Assembly: GCA_030621275.1 (NCBI GenBank)
Contig: JAUXHY010000123.1
Coordinates: 1 to 5,189 of the forward strand
Source: a bacterium
GTDB taxonomy: Bacteria > Fidelibacterota > Marinisomatia > Marinisomatales > JAHJCW01
DNA length: 5,189 nt
Reading direction: 5' to 3'
Positions 1 through 5,189 of this stretch are shown here, piece by piece. The notes beneath the pieces were generated by a model. That model saw only the letters and a program-made list of their open reading frames with translations. It searched no databases and had not been told where the DNA came from. Numbering within the stretch: the stretch's first letter is position 1; each line of letters starts with the position of its first letter. The position numbers and the translations under genes are program-made.

Positions 1-461
1 AAAAATTTTCCAATAGATATAAAATCTCCGTTACATTCCATTTCTAATAAGTATCTTTCAATGGTTTGATCAAACTGCTTGTCTTCAACTTCAATTTCTG
101 GAAATGTATTTATTAAAATTGGTTTAAATACATCAATAATAATATTGTTTTTTCCTGCAATTCTTTGAATTATATCTAATGTTTCAACATAAGAATTAGC
201 GCCTCTAATATTTTCCTTTGATGGTATCTGTTCCTTTAAAGTGTTAAAATATTGTACTCGTTTCTCTCTTGTATCTTTAATTGATGTGTAGTTTCCTCGT
301 TCATTTCTCAATCTTACAAAATCGTTCTCCGCACTAATTATTCCTTGTTTTATTTTTTTTTGTTCACCTACGTCAATTACTAAAAAAGAAAAAAACCAAT
401 ATATCACAATTATTATTAGAATTGCTGCAAATATAAAAAATATAGTTTTATTCTGTTTCAT
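1..461 (-). CDS. pilO: PilO-like type IV pilus inner-membrane protein, C-terminus cut by window edge
   Basis: I translated this frame by hand: it is open for 153 codons from the ATG at 461 to the window edge, with no stop. Residues about 7-28 form one strongly hydrophobic membrane helix (rich in I, F, A, L) after a short basic N-terminus (MKQNK). A charged, probably coiled-coil stretch follows at about 31-80. A segment at 80-110 (P80 onward, with a helix around YVETLDIIQRIAG) leads to the visible end, YLLEMECNGDFISIGKF, which resembles the PilO pattern of a beta strand, 'xxGxYxxxxxF', before the second half of the ferredoxin-like periplasmic domain. In known T4P systems PilO pairs with PilN and binds PilP in the periplasm. 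The start overlaps the stop of the PilM-PilN gene by one base (TGATG), so translation is probably coupled; no Shine-Dalgarno site is seen. The layout (short cytoplasmic tail, TM, coiled coil, alpha/beta domain) and gene order support PilO; MshJ or GspM-like relatives are the alternative. The distal portion is outside the window. Confidence 0.8.
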   Translation of the reverse strand, partial: MKQNKTIFFIFAAILIIIVIYWFFSFLVIDVGEQKKIKQGIISAENDFVRLRNERGNYTSIKDTREKRVQYFNTLKEQIPSKENIRGANSYVETLDIIQRIAGKNNIIIDVFKPILINTFPEIEVEDKQFDQTIERYLLEMECNGDFISIGKF

Positions 462-2761
462 CATTTCAAATCAAGTTTTAGCTTAAAAAACAATTCACCC
501 TTACTTGAAAAATCATTTTCAGTTTTTTCTAAGGTTATAATATCAGTAAAATAACGTGTTTTTTCAAGTTGTAAAATAAAATCTGTCAAGTAAATGTCCG
601 CAACAGATTTATCTTCATTAACAAAACCTGCGATTTCTAAATGCTCTAAAAAATCTGATGCCGCTACAACAGAATCAGGTAAACCGCTTGCATTGACAAA
701 ATTTAATGCTGTCAGTTTTATCTCCTCTGGAACTATTGAAGAAAATAATTGAAGCATTTTAATTTGATTTTCCGAATAAATACGATCATTACGTAGAAAG
801 TGATTTGATGAATTGATAATTTTGATATCACCCTTGAAACTTGCATAGTCTTGCGTATCTACTGATAATCGTTGCAACTCTGCTTTCTTAGCCTCAATCT
901 CCCTTTGTCCAAGTTTTAATGCTGTACTACTATATAATCCTGTAAATAGAAATATGGGAATTAATAGAACTAGCAACGCAGCTGTTACCTTACTGAGAAA
1001 TGAGTATTTATAATTTTCACGAATATGTAATGGCGCAACATTAAAATCCTCAACCTCATCTGCAGCTAAGGCAAAATTCAAAACATAATTAGGGTATTGC
1101 TGGGTAGGTATATCAACATCATCGTGAATATAGTATTCTCCAGTTCGCATTGGATTTAGCAATTCTACACTCTGATAGATATTCTCTTGAACAACTTCGA
1201 GTAATCCGGGAAATGATGACGCGACACCATCAAATAACAACTGTTTCCATTCTAAATCAGATTTCTGATTTTTAAAATAATTTAGCGAACGATTTAATTC
1301 ACTATTAATTCTCTCTACTACAGGGCGAATTGCAATTGTAATTTTATTAAGATCAATATTAGAATTAGCAGCTATACCTGTTTGATTTTGAGGATAACCA
1401 TATTGCATTAGTACTTCTTTTGCTAATGCAATGTCAATTGTTTCTCCTGATTCATTTGTTTCAACTTTTTTGATAATTGCTTTGTAAAAATCCTGAGCGC
1501 CCAGTGCTATTTTCCTAGAAAATTGCAAAGTGTGATCAGTTACAACAATTACTAGCGTCCTTGATTCCCCAACATGAACAATAACATATGAACCAATATC
1601 TTTATCAGGATAATTTTTAACAAAGGATTTCCACAACAGAATAGATAATGTGGATGTAAACCTTAGATTTATATTATTTCTTTTGAAAATACTATCGATG
1701 GCATTAACTGAGTCGGTTTCGGTAACACCGATAATAACTTCCTGAGTATCACCATCGTGTGTAGATTTGGCAATCTTCCAATTAACACTTTTGTTCTCGG
1801 TACTAAATGGTAAATTCTTATTAGCGTTCCATTCAACAAGTTCTTTAAACTCTTTCTTCTTTAATTTAGGACTTTTAATAATTATTGTTTTCGACGGAGT
1901 ATTCATTGAAATGTAGGCACCAAAGGATAGTTTTTTATCTTTTGGATCAATTTCATTTTCAAATATATGCGTTAATAAATCGCTTATACCAGTAATCACT
2001 TGATTACCATATTCATACGGCAAACTAAATGATTTAACCATTTCAACTTCAGTTTCCTGTAAAGTTGCAAGAGTTTGTAAAAGATATATCGTATTACTAT
2101 CAATATAAATTGTGATTTTTCTTTTATTATCAGAAAAATACCGCTTTAAATATTGTAACCGATTTTTCAATTTTGGTTTTTCGACACTATCTTCATAAAA
2201 TGTGATTAGAGAATCATTAAACTCAGGCGGCAGAATAAGATCAGTACTTCCTGATTCATCAAAATCCTTTGGTATCTCAGTTTTGAGTAGTAAATCATCC
2301 TTAAGTTCTTCGGAATGATATGATGAAGAATCACTTTCCGCTTCGGTAGTAGTTAAACTAGCTGCTAATTTAGCGACTTCAGGGTCAACTTTAGTTTTAC
2401 TAGGACTTTCATCTGTTTCTTGTTCTTCACCTTTATATAACTGGTCATCATTCTCAATTGGTGTTACATCCTCAACTACGGTTTCTTCATCAACATCTTG
2501 TAAAGATTTCTGCTCAATTTCATCATTTTCATCTGTGAATAATGAAGAAAAATCATCTTTATCTTGCTGTTTTATTGTCTTTTTTTGATCAGATTCAGAC
2601 TTGGAAACATATTGAAGTTCTTCCTCTTTCTCTTCTATGAAAAGATCAGAATCATGTGGTGCCTCTTCCGAGCTTGCTACATCATCAGAACCACGTTCCG
2701 AGCGCAGGATCTCAAGAAGTCTATTAGTGGCTAATATTCTCTGTTTATCTTCCTTACTCAT
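461..2761 (-). CDS. PilM-PilN fusion protein of the type IV pilus assembly platform, with acidic N-terminal extension
   Basis: This 766-residue protein has three parts. Residues 1-200 are hydrophilic, very rich in D, E and S, and probably disordered; no family is recognised there. Residues about 214-570 resemble PilM, the cytoplasmic actin-like protein: an opening beta strand pair (ITIYIDSNTIYLLQ), an 'ELVEWNANKNLPFS' segment matching the PilM 'xxxW-x-IPF' region, a second hairpin (VIVHVGESRTLVIVV, 393-407), an 'ExNRSLNYFKNQ' helix (487-499), and 'LLFDGVASSFPGLLEVV' (508-524) where PilM has its GGxA loop. Residues 572-766 resemble PilN: an INLLP-like strip (FNVAPLHIRE, 573-582), one membrane helix (about 588-610), a coiled coil (611-633), and a periplasmic ferredoxin-like domain with SSIVPEEIKLTALNF and a closing FFKLKLDLK. 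Separate PilM and PilN usually total about 540 residues, so the excess is the leader. The role, linking the cytoplasmic ring to PilO/PilP, is inferred from the family. The ATG overlaps the ATPase stop by 8 bp. GspL is an analogous single-chain arrangement in type II secretion. Confidence 0.85.
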   Translation of the reverse strand: MSKEDKQRILATNRLLEILRSERGSDDVASSEEAPHDSDLFIEEKEEELQYVSKSESDQKKTIKQQDKDDFSSLFTDENDEIEQKSLQDVDEETVVEDVTPIENDDQLYKGEEQETDESPSKTKVDPEVAKLAASLTTTEAESDSSSYHSEELKDDLLLKTEIPKDFDESGSTDLILPPEFNDSLITFYEDSVEKPKLKNRLQYLKRYFSDNKRKITIYIDSNTIYLLQTLATLQETEVEMVKSFSLPYEYGNQVITGISDLLTHIFENEIDPKDKKLSFGAYISMNTPSKTIIIKSPKLKKKEFKELVEWNANKNLPFSTENKSVNWKIAKSTHDGDTQEVIIGVTETDSVNAIDSIFKRNNINLRFTSTLSILLWKSFVKNYPDKDIGSYVIVHVGESRTLVIVVTDHTLQFSRKIALGAQDFYKAIIKKVETNESGETIDIALAKEVLMQYGYPQNQTGIAANSNIDLNKITIAIRPVVERINSELNRSLNYFKNQKSDLEWKQLLFDGVASSFPGLLEVVQENIYQSVELLNPMRTGEYYIHDDVDIPTQQYPNYVLNFALAADEVEDFNVAPLHIRENYKYSFLSKVTAALLVLLIPIFLFTGLYSSTALKLGQREIEAKKAELQRLSVDTQDYASFKGDIKIINSSNHFLRNDRIYSENQIKMLQLFSSIVPEEIKLTALNFVNASGLPDSVVAASDFLEHLEIAGFVNEDKSVADIYLTDFILQLEKTRYFTDIITLEKTENDFSSKGELFFKLKLDLK

Positions 2762-3704
2762 ATATCAAATTATTTTGCTGAGTAAATTTAAAAACTAAGT
2801 CAGCATCAACTTTTGATTTACCTGTGATTAGCATATCGATGAGTAAATTATGGCAAGTAACTATAATCTTTCGAGGGAATCCTCTTGTATATTTATAAAT
2901 AAGGTTTTTTGCATTTTCTGTAAAAATCTCTCTTTCTTCAGGCAAACCTGCTATTTTTAGACGATGGTCAATTAAACCTCTTGTATCTTCGTCATCCATA
3001 TTATTTATATTGAACATATAGGTAATTCTATCTTTAAAATTTTCCATCGTATTTAGTGTATCTATAAATTCTGGCTGGGCAAAGATACTGAATTGGATAA
3101 GCTTCATACTATTCGTCTCAAAATTTAGCAATGATCGTACAATTTCGAGTTGATTCGGTCCCATTTTCTGTCCCTCATCAATGATCATAACAATCCGCTT
3201 ATTATATTTTGTAGTATAATCGATTAAAAAATGTTCAATTTGATTCATCATATCAGTAATTAAATTTGATTCATCGCGGATATCAAACATCTTTTTCAAA
3301 TGCATTAAAAATTCCTGATTATTGCGCCAGGTAGGATTAAGGATTAAAAAGAACGTATAATCTCCTTCATGGTCGGTAAATCGATCTAGTAATAATCGGG
3401 AAATAGCAGTTTTGCCGGTACCTATGCCGCCCGCTACAACATGCAAGCCGCGATTCAATCGCAAAGATATTTCCAACCGGTTAAGACACTCTCGATGCTG
3501 TTTGGATTGATAGAAAAAATCAGGTTCAGGTGCCATAGAAAATGGTTCACGCGTCAATCCTAATAGTTTACAATAATCCCTAACACCCTTTTCAGCCCGA
3601 GGAATATACTTTATTGGTCTTGATGGACGAGGTGGAATGAATGGTTTAATTCGTTCTTTAATGACAGGTTTTATGGGTGGAGTTATTGAACGTTCATTCT
3701 CCAT
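2754..3704 (-). CDS. ExeA/MshM-like AAA+ ATPase
   Basis: A cytoplasmic P-loop ATPase of the ExeA/GspA/MshM group, which in known systems helps assemble or place secretin-based pili and type II secretion machines. Numbering from Met at 3704 (316 aa): a proline- and arginine-rich leader (8-36); the family opening YCKLLGLTREPF (44-55) and a conserved H70; Walker A GGIGTGKT (92-99); Walker B IIDEGQ (174-179); a sensor-1 strand LIQFSIFAQPE; an RLKIAGLP segment; and a sensor-2-like GFPRK (275-279). DEGQ and FAQPE replace the usual DEAQ and GQPEL, but the catalytic D and E and the P-loop lysine are present. No membrane helix or C-terminal peptidoglycan-binding domain is seen, unlike Aeromonas ExeA, so it is closer to the short MshM type. 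The frame also allows a GTG at 3722 (six more residues, 322 aa), but that codon sits at the predicted transcription start, so ATG 3704 is preferred. It leads the operon and overlaps the PilM-PilN gene by 8 bp. Confidence 0.88.
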   Translation of the reverse strand: MENERSITPPIKPVIKERIKPFIPPRPSRPIKYIPRAEKGVRDYCKLLGLTREPFSMAPEPDFFYQSKQHRECLNRLEISLRLNRGLHVVAGGIGTGKTAISRLLLDRFTDHEGDYTFFLILNPTWRNNQEFLMHLKKMFDIRDESNLITDMMNQIEHFLIDYTTKYNKRIVMIIDEGQKMGPNQLEIVRSLLNFETNSMKLIQFSIFAQPEFIDTLNTMENFKDRITYMFNINNMDDEDTRGLIDHRLKIAGLPEEREIFTENAKNLIYKYTRGFPRKIIVTCHNLLIDMLITGKSKVDADLVFKFTQQNNLIYE

Positions 3705-3718
3705 TAAATAGATAAATT

Positions 3719-3754
3719 TCACGATATTATACCAATTTTTTTCAAAGTTTTAAA
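3719..3754 (-). promoter_or_regulatory. Predicted sigma70-type promoter of the pilus operon (extended -10)
   Basis: On the minus strand TATAAT lies at 3731-3726 and is preceded by TGG, giving the extended -10 form TGnTATAAT. A 17-bp spacer upstream is TTTAAA (3754-3749), four of six bases matching TTGACA. The start of transcription would fall near 3719, giving a leader of about 15 nt before ATG 3704. This is motif-based only; AT-rich DNA produces chance -10 matches, but the extended form and its position favour it. Confidence 0.55.
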
Positions 3755-3870
3755 ATATCCTACTTGAGTAATACGTTTGTAAATAACCGTAGTACCCCAT
3801 TCTATTAACTGTAAGTTTAACTTCTATTCTCGTAAAAACCAATTTGATTATTACAAAATCTTTTAAATAT

Positions 3871-3886
3871 ATAGTTAATTAACTAT
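3871..3886. repeat. 16-bp perfect palindrome
   Basis: ATAGTTAATTAACTAT reads identically on both strands. With no loop it suits a dimeric DNA-binding protein better than an RNA hairpin. It lies about 140 bp upstream of the predicted pilus -10 element and just downstream of the right-hand terminator, so an operator for the pilus operon is possible. In AT-rich DNA a chance palindrome of this size is uncommon but not excluded. Confidence 0.5.
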
Positions 3887-3902
3887 TATCATCAATTCGA
3901 GC

Positions 3903-3930
3903 AAGAAAAGAGGGCTATAGGACGCCCCCT
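3903..3930 (-). terminator. Rho-independent terminator after the FKBP lipoprotein gene
   Basis: In the minus-strand transcript AGGGGGC (3930-3924) pairs with GCCCTCT (3915-3909): seven base pairs, one of them G-U, around an 8-nt loop GUCCUAUA. The run UUUCUU follows directly (3908-3903). This GC-rich stem stands out in AT-rich surroundings. It lies about 100 bp past the FKBP stop codon and would end that transcript before the pilus promoter. A weaker competing stem (ATAGG/CCTAT) exists on the plus strand, but no gene there needs it. Confidence 0.75.
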
Positions 3931-3963
3931 ATTTTGTAATACTAATTATTTACTGTGTCAGTT

Positions 3964-4003
3964 TAGGGGAATAAAATCATTAATACAATCAGATATTCCC
4001 CTA
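3964..4003. repeat. 10-bp perfect inverted repeat with 20-nt loop
   Basis: TAGGGGAATA (3964-3973) and TATTCCCCTA (3994-4003) are exact reverse complements separated by 20 bases. The repeat begins 28 bp past the stop codon of the FKBP gene. No T tract follows on the minus strand (the next bases are AAACTGAC) and only TTT follows on the plus strand, so it is not a classical terminator. It may be a 3' stabilising stem-loop of the FKBP mRNA or a protein-binding site. Confidence 0.6.
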
Positions 4004-4031
4004 TTTAACTATAGGAAGAACACTAACTTAA

Positions 4032-4838
4032 TTACTCAATTCCAAGTAATTCAACTTCAAAAATTAATGTTGAACTTGCAGGAATACTTCCCGTTGCTCT
4101 ATCTCCATAAGCTAAGCTTGATGGAATTACTAATTCCCATTTTGATCCAACCTTCATTAATTGCAAAGCTTCTTGCCATCCTTGTATTACGCTTCCGACC
4201 ATGAATTTGGACGGTTCTCCACGATCAACAGAACTGTCAAATACTGTTCCATCAATTAATTTTCCTGTATAATGCACTATAGTACGGTCTTTATCAATTG
4301 GAATGTCGCCAAATCCTTCAGTTAAGACTCGATATAGTAAACCGCTTTCTAATTCTACAACATCAGTATTGATATTTTTATATTCAGCTAAATATATTTC
4401 TCCGGTTTCGCGATTTTTTTCCGCTTCTAACTTCGCTCTTTGAGATGCCTCATCTCTTAATCGTTGATCATATTCTCTGACTATCCTTTTCATTTCTCCA
4501 ACAGATAAAACTAACGAATCTCCTGTATTAGTATTCTCAAAAGCTCTTAAGAATATTGATGGATTTACAATAATATCTTGTAAAATGAAATTGGCAGCTA
4601 GGCTTGCTCCATACGCATAACTTGTATCAGTATTGTATGTTTCAACAAAACCCTTAAAAAACGATTCTGTTTCATACTGGAATCCCCTAGCTTTAAAAGT
4701 TGTACCAACATCGGATCCTAAACTGTAACTCACAGAATCCTGAAAAGATTGTATTTCAACATTCTCGGGAATATTAGGTTTGTTTGAACATCCTACCAAA
4801 AAAAATAGCAATGTTATTATACTAATATTTTTTGTCAT
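4032..4838 (-). CDS. FKBP-type peptidyl-prolyl cis-trans isomerase lipoprotein
   Basis: A lipid-anchored, envelope-located prolyl isomerase that should assist protein folding outside the cytoplasm. Numbering from the second of two adjacent ATGs (268 aa): a signal peptide ends in the lipobox LVGC with C17 as the lipidated cysteine, followed by S18. Residues 30-104 form an FKBP N-terminal-like region made of two 36-residue copies. A charged helix (about 110-155) links to the FKBP domain (about 160-268), where the binding-pocket residues are all present: Y190, F200-D201, F212, V217-I218, W221, Y244, I252 and F260, with [14 protein letters not shown] and VIQGW as clear signatures. The isomerase is therefore expected to be active. 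The AAGGA site at 4849-4845 is 3 nt from the first ATG (4841) and 6 nt from the second (4838), so the second is chosen; the difference is one Met. A terminator downstream separates it from the pilus operon, and nothing links its function to the pilus directly. Confidence 0.93.
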   Translation of the reverse strand: MTKNISIITLLFFLVGCSNKPNIPENVEIQSFQDSVSYSLGSDVGTTFKARGFQYETESFFKGFVETYNTDTSYAYGASLAANFILQDIIVNPSIFLRAFENTNTGDSLVLSVGEMKRIVREYDQRLRDEASQRAKLEAEKNRETGEIYLAEYKNINTDVVELESGLLYRVLTEGFGDIPIDKDRTIVHYTGKLIDGTVFDSSVDRGEPSKFMVGSVIQGWQEALQLMKVGSKWELVIPSSLAYGDRATGSIPASSTLIFEVELLGIE

Positions 4839-4844
4839 CATTTT

Positions 4845-4849
4845 TCCTT
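4845..4849 (-). promoter_or_regulatory. Ribosome binding site of FKBP lipoprotein gene
   Basis: AAGGA on the minus strand lies 3 nt before ATG 4841 and 6 nt before ATG 4838. The spacing favours the second ATG. It shows that this organism uses Shine-Dalgarno pairing for at least some genes. Confidence 0.6.
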
Positions 4850-4862
4850 ATTTTTTATTTTC

Positions 4863-4873
4863 ATTATATTATA
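4863..4873 (-). promoter_or_regulatory. Candidate -10 element(s) of the FKBP gene
   Basis: Two overlapping TATAAT hexamers occur on the minus strand (4873-4868 and 4868-4863), about 25-30 bp before the start codon. No good -35 box is found at 16-18 bp upstream, and the region is nearly all A and T, so chance is likely. The gene may instead be read through from the small upstream gene. Confidence 0.25.
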
Positions 4874-4969
4874 ACAATTTTATATAATTTAGTTTTTGTT
4901 AATAGAGAGTAATGCTTGGTTGATATATTTTGATTGAACTACTTCAAAGAGGAAATACAATTTATATAT

Positions 4970-5161
4970 CTATGAAGCAGAATCTTTGCTTTCTTTAAAA
5001 ATACTATATCCTAATAAAATCAAACCAATCAAAATGGCAAAAAATGCTAATGTTAAAATATTGCTTTGTAATATAAATTTTAATGTTTCCCCCAAAAATC
5101 CCAAAAGAAATATAAGTGCTCCTAAAGCAATTAATATTAGTGATACTTGCTTAATGTTCAT
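4970..5161 (-). CDS. Small two-helix membrane protein, unknown function
   Basis: A 63-residue protein that I do not assign to a family. It has two hydrophobic segments, about 5-24 (VSLILIALGALIFLLGFLG) and 33-55 (rich in I, L, F, A with a GLILLG motif), joined by a short loop containing E25 and K28, and a charged, serine-ended tail (KESKDSAS). Positively charged residues at K4 and in the tail (K56, K59) suggest both ends face the cytoplasm. The start is supported by GAGG five bases before the ATG. It lies 128 bp upstream of the FKBP gene on the same strand; co-transcription is possible but not shown. The composition is coherent with a real membrane protein rather than a chance reading frame. 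Confidence 0.7.
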   Translation of the reverse strand: MNIKQVSLILIALGALIFLLGFLGETLKFILQSNILTLAFFAILIGLILLGYSIFKESKDSAS

Positions 5162-5166
5162 TTTAG

Positions 5167-5170
5167 CCTC
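5167..5170 (-). promoter_or_regulatory. Ribosome binding site of the small membrane protein gene
   Basis: GAGG on the minus strand is followed by CTAAA and then the ATG at 5161, a spacing of five bases. It is the best Shine-Dalgarno match in the window and is the main support for translation of this short gene. Confidence 0.6.
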
Positions 5171-5189
5171 AAATCAATATATTATTAAT

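Larger units (their letters stand above)
3705..4031. other. Intergenic region between FKBP lipoprotein and pilus operon
   Basis: About 327 bp without a convincing gene on either strand. From right to left it holds an inverted repeat (3964-4003), an intrinsic terminator for the right-hand gene (3909-3930), a 16-bp palindrome (3871-3886), several TTAACT hexamers, and the promoter of the pilus operon (3719-3754). No tRNA, insertion sequence end or CRISPR repeat is seen. The stretch 3755-3870 shows nothing beyond AT-rich sequence and two TTAACT copies. Confidence 0.8.

Noticed and set aside
2754..3704. AAA+ protein as a transposition ATPase (TniB/IstB-like), hinting at a mobile element
   Set aside because: Its family opening, GFPRK motif and coupling to PilM-PilN and PilO fit ExeA/MshM, and no transposase, terminal repeats or target duplications are visible.
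3720..3722. GTG as the start of the ATPase gene
   Set aside because: It lies only four bases past a strong extended -10 element and has no ribosome site; ATG 3704 in the same frame loses just six unconserved residues.
3916..3935. Plus-strand terminator from ATAGG/CCTAT followed by TTTT
   Set aside because: The stem has only five pairs and no plus-strand gene leads into it; the seven-pair minus-strand hairpin uses the same bases and has a gene to terminate.
4934..4947. Hairpin TTGAA-GTAG-TTCAA as terminator of the small membrane protein gene
   Set aside because: Five weak pairs, no T tract after it; too little to call in AT-rich DNA.
1..5189. CRISPR array, tRNA, rRNA or insertion sequence
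   Set aside because: No regularly spaced repeats, tRNA-like cloverleaf, ribosomal RNA or transposase sequence was found when reading both strands.

Overview
All recognisable genes lie on the minus strand, so the window reads from its right end to its left. The DNA is AT-rich, roughly two-thirds A+T by eye. The set is a small two-TM protein, an FKBP-type lipoprotein, and a type IV pilus (T4P) inner-membrane assembly cluster with a fused PilM-PilN. This fits a Gram-negative, diderm bacterium. The FKBP lipoprotein style and base composition suggest the FCB side of the tree (for example Marinimicrobia- or Ignavibacteria-like), but that is a guess from style, not proof. Shine-Dalgarno-like sites are visible before the two right-hand genes and absent before the pilus genes.

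Right block (about 4032-5161): a 63-residue two-helix membrane protein with a good GAGG ribosome site is followed, after a 128-bp AT-rich gap, by a lipoprotein peptidyl-prolyl isomerase with an intact FKBP domain and an internally duplicated N-terminal region. Downstream of its stop lie a 10-bp perfect inverted repeat and then a convincing minus-strand intrinsic terminator (3909-3930), which separates this block from the next.

Intergenic stretch (3705-4031): about 327 bp with no gene. It holds the two hairpins above, a 16-bp perfect palindrome (3871-3886), recurrent TTAACT motifs, and an extended -10 promoter (TGGTATAAT) just ahead of the pilus operon.

Left block (1-3704): an ExeA/MshM-like AAA+ ATPase, a PilM-PilN fusion with an extra acidic N-terminal region of about 200 residues, and a PilO-like protein cut by the window edge. 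The junctions overlap by 8 bp and 1 bp, so the three are almost certainly one translationally coupled operon. By analogy with T4P and MSHA systems, PilM/N/O form the cytoplasmic and inner-membrane alignment platform, and the ATPase would help assemble or place it. PilP- and secretin-like genes are the expected next genes beyond base 1. The most notable points are the single-chain PilM-PilN, its eroded actin-type nucleotide motifs, and the long acidic leader.
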